Part shown: positions 54,440 through 63,902 of the stretch, piece by piece
How positions within the stretch are numbered: the stretch's first letter is position 1
How the letters are laid out: each line of letters starts with the position of its first letter
Origin: Microglena sp. YARC
Lineage: Eukaryota > Chlorophyta > Chlorophyceae > Chlamydomonadales > Chlamydomonadaceae
Reading direction: 5' to 3'
NCBI GenBank assembly: GCA_022414725.1
Contig: CM039464.1
Span: forward strand, 23,403,597 to 23,467,596
Length of the DNA: 64,000 bases
Position numbers and translations under genes: made by a program
Notes under the pieces: model-generated
What the model was told of the DNA's origin: nothing
The model's input: only the letters and a program-made list of their open reading frames with translations
The model's database searches: none

Positions 54440-54745
54440 AGGAGAACCAAACCTCAGCTTGCCCCTACCCCTACCCTACCCCTACCCACTGAACCTGAGA
54501 ATGCTCCTTCCCATACCCATATCCATACCTCGAAGCACCAAACCTGAGAATACCCCTACCCCTACCCCTATTCAAAAATATACCCCTACCCACCAAACCT
54601 GAGAATACGTATATCCCCACCCATACCCACCAAACCTGAGAACACCCATATCCCTACCCCTGCTCATACCCATATCCCTACCCCTACCCACCAAACCTGA
54701 GAATACCCATATCCCTACCCCTACTCCTACCCTTGCCCCCCACAG
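54440..54745. repeat. CCCTACC/CCAAACCTGAGAATA repeat
   Basis: ACCCCTACCC blocks alternate with ACCAAACCTGAGAATACCCA at 50-70 bases. It ends in CCCTTGCCCCCCACAG, which works as the pyrimidine tract and acceptor of the next exon. Confidence 0.9.
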
Positions 54746-54815
54746 GCTCCTGAACTAGCAACAACTGAGAACGATGTTGGCAGTGTTAGCGTTGTGTCCA
54801 ACACTAAGGAAACAG
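54746..54815 (+). CDS. Candidate exon heading the VSVVSNTKE array
   Basis: 70 nt between CCCCCCACAG (acceptor) and GTGAGACATG (donor). It encodes APELATTENDVGSVSVVSNT and KET. It is the first of 14 related exon-like units that probably lie in the 5' part of the glutathione peroxidase gene. The role of the peptide is unknown: a Ser/Val/Thr-rich linker. Confidence 0.55.
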
Positions 54816-56255
54816 GTGAGACATGACACCTGGATTTTTCAATACGAAAAACGATGTTGGCAGTGTTAGCGTTGGGTGCACTAAGGAGCTGGCTACAGGT
54901 AAGACATGGCACCCGAATATTTTAATAAACGCATAAAATAAATTATATAACAATGTTGGCAGTGTTAGCGTTGAGTCCAACACTGAGGAGCTGGTAACAG
55001 GTGAGACATGACACCCGAATATTTTAATACAAAAAAGTTATATGGTGATGTGTACTTCTTTCCTGGCAGCAGATGTTGGCAGTGTTAGCGTTGTGTCCAA
55101 CACTAAGGAACTGGAAAGAGGGTTTCCCTCCCAGATCCGCCTGTAGTTAGGCAACAGGTGAGACATGGCACTTGAAGACACAAATAAAATAAAAACGATG
55201 TTGGCAGTGTTAGTGTTGAGTCCACTAAGGAGCTGGCTACAGGTCAGACATGGCACCTGGATATTTGAATAACAAAATAAGCACGTTATATAATTATGTT
55301 GGCAGTGGTAGCGTTGTGTCCAACACTAAGGAGCTGGCAACAGGTCAGACATGGCACCTGAATATTTGAATAACAAAATAAACACGTTATATAATTATGT
55401 TGGCAGTGGTAGCGTTGTGTCCAACACTAAGGAGCTGGCAACAGGTCAGACATGGCACCTGAATATTTTAATAACAAAATAAACACGTTATATAGTTATG
55501 TTGGCAGTGGTAGCGTTGTGTCCAACACTAAGGAGCTGGCAACAGGTCAGGCATGGCACCTGAATATTTTAATAACAAAATAAACACGTTATATAATTAT
55601 GTTGGCAGTGGCAGCATTGTGTCCAACACTAAGGAGCTGGCAACAGGTGTGACATGTCACCCGAATGTTTTAATACACAAAAAATATGTGGTGTTGTGTA
55701 CTTCTTTCCTGGCAGCAGATGTTGGCAGTGTTAGCGTTGAGTCCAACACTGAAGAGCTGGCTAGAGCTGAGACATGGCACCTGAATATATTTAATAGCAA
55801 AATAAATAATATAACTATGTAGGCATTGCTAGCGTTGAGTCCAACACTGAGGAGCTGGCTACAGCTGAGACATGGCACCTGAACATATTTTAAAAGCAAA
55901 ATAAATAAATAAATAATATAACGAAGTAGGCATTGCTAGCGTTGAGTTCAACACTAGGGAGCTGGCAACAGCTGAGACCTGGCACCTGAATATTTTAATA
56001 AAAGCATAAAATAAAATATAACGATGTTGGCATTGCTAGTGTTGAGTCCAACACTGAGGAGCTGGCTGCAGGTGAGACATGACACCCGAATATTAAAAGA
56101 ACTTATATGCTGATGTGTACTCCTTTACTGGCAACATGTGTGACGTGGCACCCGAATATTTGAATAACAAAATAAATAAATTATAAAACGATGTTGGCAG
56201 TGCTAGTTTTGTGTCCAACACTGAGGAACTGGAAAGGGGGTTTCCCTCCCAGATT
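54816..56255 (+). repeat. Tandem exon-intron units, about 13 more copies
   Basis: Unit of about 100 bases: GATGTTGGCAGTGTTAGCGT, TGTGTCCAACACTAAGGAGC, TGGCAACAG, then donor-like GTGAGACATGGCACC and an A/T-rich spacer (TGAATATTTTAATAACAAAA). Exon peptide VSVVSNTKELAT. Copies start near 54853, 54953, 55071, 55199, 55298, 55398, 55499, 55600, 55718, 55818, 55924, 56024 and 56190. Copies at 55071 and 55718 have a stronger acceptor (CTTCTTTCCTGGCAGCAG); others have only TTGGCAG. Several donors are GTCAGACATG or GTGTGACATG. Units near 55130 and 56235 end in GGGTTTCCCTCCCAG followed by a piece of the next array, so the two arrays exchanged sequence. Confidence 0.65.
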
Positions 56256-57965
56256 CGCCTGTAGTTAAGGCCCCTGTCATTGCGCCAGTCGTTTCTTCAG
56301 TGGTGGAGCCAGTCAGCACGCCCCTCCCAACTCTAATACCTCACCCCCACCCACTCTCAGATTCGCCTGTAGTTAAGGCCCCTGCCATAGCCCCAGTCGT
56401 TTCTTCGGTGGTGGAGCCAGTCAGCACGCCCCTCCCGACTCTAATCCCTCACCCCCACCCACTCTCAGATTCGCCTGTAGTTAAGGCCCCTGTCACTGCC
56501 CCAGTCGTTTCCCCTGCCATTGCCCCAGTCGTTTCTTCGGTGGTGGAGCCAGTCTTCACGCCCCTCAAAACTCTAATCCCTCACCCTCACCCCCACCCCC
56601 ACCCTCTCTCAGATTTGCCTGTATTTAAGGCCCCAGTCACTGCCCCAGTCGTTTCCCCCGTCATTTCCCCAGTCGTGTCCCCTACCACTGCCCCAGTCGT
56701 TTCTCAGGTGGTGGAGCGAGCCATCAAGCCCCTCCAAACTCTCACCCCTCACCCCTCACACCCTCACTCTCACCCCCACCCCCTCCCAGCAGGGTACTTC
56801 CATTGACCAAATTGGCCAGCGCTTTAGCGCACTTGAAAAACAAAAAACTGCGATTTGTAGTGCAAAAACGCAAAAAATGCTTGTGGCGCCCACAGGGGGG
56901 TGCAAAAAACTGCGCAAAACTCGCAGTGGGGCCCAAAAAGACAGCGCGCAAAAGCGCGCGCTTGGAAGTACCCTGCCTCCCAGCTTCTCCTGTAGTCAAG
57001 GCCCCTGTTGTTACGCCAGTCGTGTTCCGTGCCATTGCTCCAGTTGTTTCTTAGGTGGTGGAGCGAGCCATCACAACCTTCAAAACTCTAATCCCTCACC
57101 CCCACACCCACTCTCAGATTCGCCTGCAGTTAAGCCCCCAGTCACTGCCCCAGTTGTTTCTTAGGTGGTGGAGCGAGCCATCTCGACCCTCAAAACTCTA
57201 ATCGCTCACCCCCTCACCCCCGCCTCCTCTCAGATTCGCCAGTAGTGAAGGCCCCAGTCAGTGCCCCGGTTGTTTCCCACGTCATTGCCCCAGTCGTTCC
57301 CACGTCATTGCGCCAGTCGTAACCCCCAGCAAACTCTCATCCTTACCCCGGCCCTCACCCCCTCTCAGATTTGCCTGTAGTTAAGCCCCCAGTCATTGCC
57401 CCGGTCGCGTCTCCAATCACTGCCCCCAGTCGATTCCCCTGTCATTTCCCCAGTCATCACGCCCCCAAACTCTCATCGCTCACCCCCTCACTCCCCCCCC
57501 ACCCCCTCCCAGCTTCTCCTGTAGTCGAGGCCCCAGTCATTGCCCCAGTCGCGTCCCCAATCACTGCCCCAGTCGATTCCCCTGTCATTGCCCCAGTCAT
57601 CACGCCCCCCAAACTCTCATCGCTCACCCCCTCACTCCCCCCCACCCCCACCCCCACCCCCACCCCCTCCCAGCTTCTCCTGTAGTCGAGACCCCAGTCA
57701 TTGCCCCAGTCGCGTCCCCAATCACTGCCCCAGTCGATTCCCCTGTCATTGCCCCAGTCATCACGCCCCCCAAACTCTCATCGCTCACCCCCTCACCCCC
57801 CCACCCCCTCCCAGCTTCTCCTGTAGTCGAGGCCCCTGTTGTTGCCCCAGTCGCGTCCCCAATCACTGCCCTTGTCGATTCCCCTGTCATTGCCCCAGTC
57901 ATCACGCCCCCCAAACTCTCATCGCTCACCCCTCACCCCCCCCACCCCACCCCCACCCCTCCCAG
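56256..57965 (+). repeat. Pro/Val-rich exon-like units with CCC-rich spacers
   Basis: About eleven units of 100-160 bases. Each begins after an acceptor-like CTCTCAG or CTCCCAG with ATTCGCCTGTAGTTAAGGCC or CTTCTCCTGTAGTCGAGGCC, continues with GTCATTGCCCCAGTCG words (peptide SPVVKAPVIAPVVS and similar), and ends in CCCACCCCCACC. The left units can be read straight through (168 codons from 56300); the right units lose frame with the length of the C runs, which favours splicing or length slippage. The same peptide opens the first peroxidase exon at 57966. A hAT MITE interrupts the array at 56790-56975. Confidence 0.65.
56790..56975 (+). mobile_element. hAT-type MITE inserted at a splice acceptor
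   Basis: 186 bp with ends CAGGGTACTTCCA and, in reverse, CAGGGTACTTCCA (13-base perfect inverted termini). Exact 8-bp duplications CCTCCCAG lie at 56782-56789 and 56976-56983. The target word is the pyrimidine-AG acceptor of a Pro/Val exon unit, so the duplication leaves an acceptor on each side. GCGCGC and GCAAAAA words fill the inside; no coding capacity. Confidence 0.93.
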
Positions 57966-58239
57966 CTTCTCCTGTAGTCGAGGCCCCTGTTGTTGCCCCA
58001 GTCGTGTCCCCTGCCATTTCCCCAGTCGTTTCCCCCAGCATGCACAAGGCCTCCAGCCCTCAGCAGAACAAAGTGCAGGCAGACGGAGTGAAAAAAGATG
58101 CCCCTACCGGCCTCTTCGCCCTCAGCGCTGTCGACATTGACGGAAACACTGTACCTCTGTCGAAGTACCAGGGGGCTAAGGCGACCATTGTTGTTAATGT
58201 GGCGTCGGCTTGTGGATACACGGATGCCAACTACAAGGG
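57966..58239 (+). CDS. Glutathione peroxidase module 1, first exon
   Basis: The exon follows CCCCTCCCAG and ends AACTACAAGGG before the donor GTGAGAAAC. It encodes the Pro/Val linker (PVVEAPVVAPVVSPAISPVV), then HKASSPQQNKVQADGVKKDA and the start of a peroxidase fold, LFALSAVDIDGNTVPLSKYQ, to NVASACGYTDANYKG. The peroxidatic residue is Cys (NVASACGYT), as in plant-type enzymes, and not selenocysteine. An in-frame ATG at 58039 could start a shorter protein. Glutathione-peroxidase-like enzymes reduce hydroperoxides; this type usually draws electrons from thioredoxin. Joins in phase (GG/G) to 58693. Confidence 0.85.
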
Positions 58240-58425
58240 GTGAGAAACTCTTCACACTGAGTGATAACTACAGGGTGTGTGTGTGGGGGGGGGGGGGGGG
58301 GGGGGGGTCCCCCTATCTAAGTATCAGGGGTTTAAGGCGACCATTGTTGTGGCATCCGCTCGCCAACTACAGGGGGTATGAAATACTTGAGTCAGAATTG
58401 GTCTGTTAGTGGTGTGTGTGTGTGT

Positions 58426-58458
<33 letters not shown>

Positions 58459-58692
58459 TACTTGAGTGAAAACTACACGGAAGGAACCCTAATCCCTAAG
58501 GGGAACTACAGGGGAGATCCTGGGTTTTCCCTGCAACCAGTTTGGGCAGCAGGAGTCACCCTCAACCCCATCATCACCCTCATCACACACACACCTCACA
58601 CACCTCACCCTCACCCCCCCACCACACACACACACACACACACACACACATCTCTCCACCCTCACCCTCGCCCTCATGTCCCCCCTCCCCAG
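58240..58692 (+). other. Intron with pseudo-exon copies and G runs
   Basis: It starts GTGAGAAACT and ends CCCCTCCCCAG. Inside are degraded copies of the flanking exons: 58310-58378 (GTATCAGGGGTTTAAGGCGA to CGCCAACTACAGGGGGTATG) resembles the end of the preceding exon. 58505-58560 (GAGATCCTGGGTTTTCCCTG, CAACCAGTTTGGGCAGCAGG) resembles part of the following exon. G runs lie at 58285-58307 and 58429-58456 and a CA run at 58590-58650. The copies look like failed exon duplications. Confidence 0.8.
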
Positions 58693-59488
58693 GCTGGTAG
58701 CCCTGTACAGCAAGTACCACAGCCAAGGGCTTGAGATCCTGGGTTTCCCCTGCAACCAGTTTGGGAAGCAGGAGTCCAAGGGCGAGGCGGACATCAAGTC
58801 CTTCTGCACAGACAACTACGGAGTCAACTTCCCCATGTTCTCCAAGCTCGAGGTCAATGGGCCCAACACCCACCCGGTATACCAGTTCCTGAAGAAGAAC
58901 CTGCCCAGCCAGCAGGGCGGGGGAGGCGGCGAGGGGCCGGGAGACGATCTGCTTTGGAACTTCCAGAAGATCTTTGTCAACAGCGCTGGCTGGCCAGAAG
59001 TCCGCATGTTCCAAGACTACAATGTAGAAAGCGTGGAGCAGCAGGTGATGCATATGCTGGGCATCACCCCTACAACAGCTACTCCTACCACCACGACCAC
59101 CACCACCCAGGAAGCTCAGGCCCCCGCCCTAGACCCAGTGCAGGCGAGCATCCCCACCAGGACCACCACCACCAAGGAAGCTCAGGCCCCCGCCCTAGAC
59201 CCAGTGCAGGCGAGCATCCCCACCAGGACCACCACCACCAAGGAAGCTCAGGCCCCCGTCCTTGACCCAGTGCAGGCAAGCACCACCACTCCCACCACCA
59301 CCACCACCACCACCACAAGCCCGGCGAAGATACACGAACCCGTCATAGACCCAGTGCTAGCCAGCACCACCTCCACCACTACAACGCCCAAGGCCGTGCA
59401 CGAACCTGAGCTAGAGCTGCTGAAGGAGGGCACGACCACAGACGTGGCTGATGTAACTACTCCTGAGACCACCGGGCTATGGGCGTTG
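58693..59488 (+). CDS. Glutathione peroxidase module 1, second exon, plus linker
   Basis: From the CCCAG acceptor it encodes LVALYSKYHSQGLEILGFPC, NQFGKQESKGEADIKSFCTD, NYGVNFPMFSKLEVNGPNTH and WNFQKIFVNSAGWPEV. The conserved Gln (FPCNQFG), Trp and Asn (WNF) of the catalytic site are present, and so is the Cys of SFC at the position of the resolving Cys in thioredoxin-dependent plant enzymes. The fold ends at about EQQVMHMLGI. A Thr/Pro/Ala linker follows, with three 60-base repeats (EAQAPALDPVQASIPTRTTT, 59100-59280), and ends TPETTGLWAL at the donor GTGAGT (59489). Its phase fits the acceptor at 60517. Confidence 0.88.
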
Positions 59489-60516
59489 GTGAGTGGGCTT
59501 GTGGTGCCATGTGTAGATATAACATTAGCTTACATTACATATTACATTGCATTAGATATTACATTGGCACAGGCAGGCCATAATTAACCCAAGGTGCCCG
59601 ATCATGATTATTTTTGATGACCTAAGGATGTGCACGAACCTGAGCTAGAGCTGCTGAAGGAGGGCACTACCACAGATGTGGCTGATGTAACTACTCCTGA
59701 GACCACCGGGCTATGGGCGTTGGTGAGTGGGCTTGTGGTGCCATGTGTAGATGTTACATTTACTTCAATGATCACTGTAGCACAAACTCAGCACCCCTGT
59801 CGGTAAAACTATTTTGGGGGGGTTCATTTTATCAATGATCACTGTAGCATGAACTCAGCACCCCTGTCGGTAAAACTATTTTTAGGGGGTTCATTTTATC
59901 AATGATCACTGTAGCATGAACTCAGCACCCCTGCCGGTTAAACGATTTGGGGGGGTTCATTTTATCAATGAATTTTCTTTGTTAGCCCTTCCTATCACAG
60001 TTGAGCAAGTCCCTTAAGCCTATTTGGTCTACCCCTGGACTGTAACATACATACACATACAATAGATATTACATCACATTGTCATAAGCAGGCCATTATT
60101 GGCCAAAGTTGCCCAATCATGATTATTTGTACCCAAGGAGATGCATGAAGCAACCTCACCAACCTACCTGCCCCCCCCCCCCTGCAGAGCGCTGTTGACA
60201 TTGACGGGAACACAGTGCCCCTATCCAAGTACCAGGGAGCCTAGGCCACCATCACCCACCATCACCTACCATCACCAACCTTAACTACCATCACATACCA
60301 TCACATACCATCACATACCATCACATACCATCACATACCTCACCAACCTACCTGCCCCCCCCCCCCCCCCCCCTGCAGAGCGCTGTTGACATTGACGGGA
60401 ACACAGTGCCCCTATCCAAGTTCCAGGGAGCCAAGGCCACCATCACCCACCATCACATACCATCACATACCATCACATACCTCACCAACGTACCTGCCCC
60501 TGCCCCCCCCCTGCAG
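59489..60516 (+). other. Intron with duplicated exon pieces and a dispersed repeat
   Basis: It starts GTGAGTGGGC and ends CCCCCCCTGCAG. 59628-59760 is a second copy of the preceding exon's end with its donor (GTGCACGAACCTGAGCTAGA to GGGCGTTGGTGAGTGGGCTT). 60188-60243 and 60379-60445 are copies of the next exon's start, each with its own CTGCAG acceptor. The first has AAG changed to TAG (60243-60245) and the second runs into CACCATCACATAC repeats. 59763-60062 is dispersed-repeat sequence. Confidence 0.8.
59763..60062 (+). repeat. Dispersed repeat family, copy 4 with internal triplication
   Basis: The 5' part (TTCATTTTATCAATGATCAC, TGTAGCATGAACTCAGCACC, CCTGTCGGTAAAACTATTTT) is present three times in tandem at about 65 bases. 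The 3' part follows once (TCCTATCACAGTTGAGCAAG, TCCCTTAAGCCTATTTGGTC, CCCCTGGACTGTAACATACA) with a TACACATACA tail. Confidence 0.8.
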
Positions 60517-62002
60517 AGCGCTGTTGACATTGACGGGAACACAGTGCCCCTATCCAAGTTCCAGGGAGCCAAGGCCACCATCGTCGTAAACGTTGCGTCT
60601 GCTTGCGGATACACCGATGCCAACTACAAGGGTCTGGTAGCCCTGTACAGCAAATACCACAGCCAAGGGCTTGAGATCCTGGGTTTCCCCTGCAACCAGT
60701 TTGGGAAGCAGGAGTCCAAGGGCGAGGCGGACATCAAGTCCTTCTGCACAGACAACTACGGAGTCAACTTCCCCATGTTCTCCAAGCTCGAGGTCAATGG
60801 GCCCAACACCCACCCGGTGTATCAGTTCCTGAAAAAGAACTTGCCCAGCCAGCAGGGCGGGGGAGGCGGCGAAGGGCCGGGAGAGGAGCTGGTTTGGAAC
60901 TTCCAGAAGATCTTTGTCAACAGCGCTGGCTGGCCAGAAGTCCGCATGTATCAGGACTACACTGTAGGAAATGTGGAGCGGCAGGTGATGCTCATGCTGG
61001 GCATCACCCCTACAACAGCTACTCCGACCACCACGACCACCACCACCCAGGAAGCTCAGGCCCCCGTCCTAGACCCAGTGCAGGAAAGCATCCCCACCAC
61101 TACCACAACCACACAGGAAGCACAGGCCCCCGTCCTGGAACCAGTGCAGGCGACCACCACCACCACTCCACCACCACCACTCCCACCACCACCTCTCCAC
61201 CACCACCGCTCCCACCACCACCGCTCCCACCACCACCACTCCCACCACCACCACCACCGCTACCGCTACCAGTGGGGAGGTCGGTCCTAGTGGCACCACC
61301 ACCACCGCCGCCTCTAACAGTATGGATGTCATCCCTAGCGGTACCACCACGACCCAGGAGGAGGCGCGAGCCCCAGTGCTGACCACCAACCCTGTAGAAA
61401 GTGCTGCAATCCCCCTCCCTCAGGCCCAGGCCCAGACCTCTCTCCCCCAAGCCCAAGCCCAGACAGTGTTCTCCACAGCCACCAGCCTGTATGAGCTCAC
61501 TGCGGTGGGTATCGATGGCACAGTGCAGGATCTGTCGCAATTCAAGGGAAAGGTCACGTTGGTGGTCAACGTCGCGTCTGAGTGCGGGTACACGGACTCC
61601 AATTACAAGGGTCTGGTGGAGACGTACCGCAAGTACAAAAAGCACGGGCTGGAGATCCTGGCTTTCCCATGCAACCAGTTTGGGCAGCAGGAGCCGAAGT
61701 CCGAAGCAGAGATAAAGTCCTTCTGTGCAGACACGTTCGGCGTCGACTTCCCTATGTTCTCCAAGGTCGAGGTCAACGGTCCCAATACAAGTCCTGTTTA
61801 CCAGTTCCTAAAGAAAAACCTCCCGTTCAACCTGGGGGGTGGCGGCGGCAGCGGCACCGGGCAGAAACCGGAGATAAAGTGGAACTTTGAGAAATTTGTT
61901 GTCGATCAGCGTGGTATGCCGGTGCTGCTCCTCCCCTCGGACTTTGTGGCCGCCGATCTAGAGCTTGAGATCTACAGGCTGCTCCACATTGCTTCTGTTT
62001 AA
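60517..62002 (+). CDS. Glutathione peroxidase modules 2 and 3, terminal exon
   Basis: After CCCCCCCTGCAG the exon encodes SAVDIDGNTVPLSKFQGAKA, NVASACGYTDANYKGLVALY, FPCNQFGKQES, SFCTDN and WNFQKIFVNSAGW, a second complete module nearly identical to module 1. A linker (TTTTTQEAQAPVLDPVQ) follows. Near 61170-61200 two single bases seem to be missing from ACC/CCA repeats, moving the frame from 1 to 2 in two steps. After that the frame reads SGEVGPSGTTTTAASNSMDV and a third, more diverged module: LYELTAVGIDGTVQDLSQFK, NVASECGYTDSNYKG, FPCNQFGQQEP, SFCADTFGVDFP and IKWNFEKFVVDQRG. It ends LELEIYRLLHIASV, TAA at 62000-62002. All three modules keep peroxidatic Cys, Gln, Trp, Asn and the putative resolving Cys. 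The two base losses could be assembly errors or real damage; alternatively, module 3 starts its own protein at ATG 61322. Confidence 0.82.
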
Positions 62003-63470
62003 GCTGGGGGTCTCAACGCAAGACTTCCTTAAGAAGCAACTCCCCTAAGAAGAATCTGGGTAGCGGCGACGGGAGTGGCAGCGTGGCACTGAACAGAAAC
62101 TGGAGATAAAGTGGAACCTTGAGAAATTTGTTGTGGATCAGCGTGGTATGCCGGTGCTGCTCCTGCCCTCGGACTTTGTGGCCGCCGATCTAGAGCTTGA
62201 GATATACAGGCTGCTCCACATTGCTTCTGTTTAAGCTGGGGGTCTCGACGCAAGCCTTCCTTAAGAAGCAACTCCCCCAAGAAGAATCTGGGTAGCGGCG
62301 GCGGGAGTGGCAGTGTGGCACTGAACAGAATTTCGATTTCGCGTAAGTATTGCATAGGTCTGTCCCCCATAGGAGGCCGACCAACTTATTTGACCGGCGT
62401 TCTTGGGAAATGTGAAAAAACAGCACCAGCAGCACGATTTTGTGTAAGTATCGCATAGGTCTGTTCCCCATAGGGGGCCGACCAACTGGAGATAAAGTGG
62501 AACTTTGAGGAGTTTGTTCAACGCAATCCTTGTACACGTTCTCGTCAATTTCACTCACAAGTCAACAGTATATAATATTTCAGGTAGTCAGTCAGCCCCC
62601 CCCCCACCCCCCCCACCCCCCCAAACCAAACCTTTCCCTGTGTACACCTTCTTAAAGATGCCGGTGCTGCTCCTGCCCTCGGACTTTGTGGCCGCCGATC
62701 TAGAGCTTGAGATATACAGGCTGCTCCACATTGCTTCTGTTTAAGCTGGGGGTCTCAACGCAGGCCTTCCTTAAGAAGCAACTCCCCTAAGAAGAATCTA
62801 GGTAGCGGCGGCACTGAACAGAAACTGGAGATAAAGTGGAACTTTGAGAAGTTCGTTCAACGCAATCCCTGTGTACACCTTCTCAAAGAAGAACCTCCCC
62901 TTGTTTGCCTTGGTGGTGGCAGCCTACTTGGAGATTGAGATCTACAGGCTGCTTCACATAGCCTCTGTTTAAGCTGGGATCCTACACGATCCTTGTGTAC
63001 ACTTTCTTAAAAGAGAACCTCCATGTGCTTCTGGATGGCGGCAGCCTACCTGGAGATTGAGATATACCAGCTACTCCTCACAGCCTCTGTTTAAAAAGGA
63101 GGTGGAGGGTCTCAACACAAACTCTGTGCACACCTTCCTTAAGAAGTACCTCCATAGGTGGCAGTATTTGTGCTGGTGGTGTTGGTGCTGGTGATGTCGA
63201 CCTGGGGATTGAGATCTACAAGCTGCTCCATGAGGCCTTGGCCTAGTGATCACAACTCTGCCTATTAACCAAAACAAGGTGTTGGTGATGTCGGCATGGT
63301 GATTGAGGTCTTCAAGCTGCTCCATGGGACCTTGGCCTAGTGACTACAACTCTGTCTATTAACCGAAACAAGGTGGTGGTGGTGGTGGTGGTGGTGATAC
63401 CCGCATGGTGATTGAGGTCTACAAGCTGCTCCATGGGACCTTGGCCTAGTGACCACAACTCTGTATGTTG
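62003..63470 (+). repeat. Decaying tandem copies of the peroxidase gene's 3' end
   Basis: At least eight partial copies of the last 50-200 bases of the coding region. The best (62056-62234) repeats GGAGATAAAGTGGAACCTTG, GATCAGCGTGGTATGCCGGT and CATTGCTTCTGTTTAAGCTG. Others lie near 62290-62330, 62486-62520, 62655-62745, 62803-62970, 62985-63095, 63105-63246, 63278-63346 and 63380-63460, increasingly diverged to the right. Most end at the same ...CTGCTCCACATTGCTTCTGTTTAA or its relic. A separate two-copy repeat (TCGCATAGGTCTGTTCCCCA, GGCCGACCAAC) lies at 62343-62486. 63375-63400 is a (GGT)n run. No copy could make a peroxidase. Confidence 0.85.
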
Positions 63471-63550
63471 ACCAAAACTAGGTGGTGGTATTTGTAGTGT
63501 TAGTGGTGATGTCAATCATGATGGTGGTGATGATGATGGTGTCTTTATGA

Positions 63551-63685
63551 AGTTCGGTGGTGTGCTTATGGCTGGACAGAAAGAAGGCAGCAGATGATGA
63601 GGATGCCTGTAAGAAATGCAGTGGAGTGTTTTCAGCTTCAAGCAAAGAAGGCAGCCTCCACTGCCATGAGGCAGTAATTAGTTAG
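63551..63685 (+). CDS. Possible terminal exon with Cys/His cluster
   Basis: A short open frame, SSVVCLWLDRKKAADDEDAC, KKCSGVFSASSKEGSLHCHE and AVIS, ends with TAG at 63683. The C-x2-C and H-C-H spacing resembles a small zinc-binding knuckle, but it is short and no splice border is convincing. Composition is ordinary coding-like, in contrast to the repeats on both sides. Confidence 0.25.
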   Translation, partial: SSVVCLWLDRKKAADDEDACKKCSGVFSASSKEGSLHCHEAVIS

Positions 63686-63699
63686 GTTCTACTCTCTGC

Positions 63700-63800
63700 C
63701 TATCCAGCTATGCATACATGAATGTTACAGTCCATGGGTAGCCAAATTGTGCAAAAATGTGCAAACAGGACTTGCACAACCAACGATGAAGTAGCTGATA
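63700..63800 (-). repeat. Dispersed repeat family, partial copy 5
   Basis: On the minus strand GTGCAAGTCCTGTTTGCACA, then TTGGCTACCCATGGACTGTA and ACATTCATGTATGCATA match the 3' part of the family in diverged form. Confidence 0.6.
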
Positions 63801-63902
63801 AGGTCTGTATAGATATGGTGTTGTGAGACTAGATGGTCCTACCTAGTGAGCCGGTGCCCTGTAGAGGGGAGGGCCGCTTCCAGTCTAGTCTCACTTGAGC
63901 AC

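Noticed and set aside
53120..54450. Long minus-strand frames rich in NHLPRTPQPSAPRP and plus-strand Trp/Gly frames
   Set aside because: Several frames on both strands are open at once because the G-rich unit lacks stops. There is no selection signal and no borders.
54440..54745. Telomere tract (CCCTA repeats)
   Set aside because: ACCCCTACCC is irregular and mixed with CCAAACCTGAGAATA; there is no consistent 6-8-base telomere unit.
58201..58239. Selenocysteine in the peroxidase active site
   Set aside because: The codon in NVASACGYT is TGC in modules 1 and 2, and Cys also in module 3; no in-frame TGA is present there.
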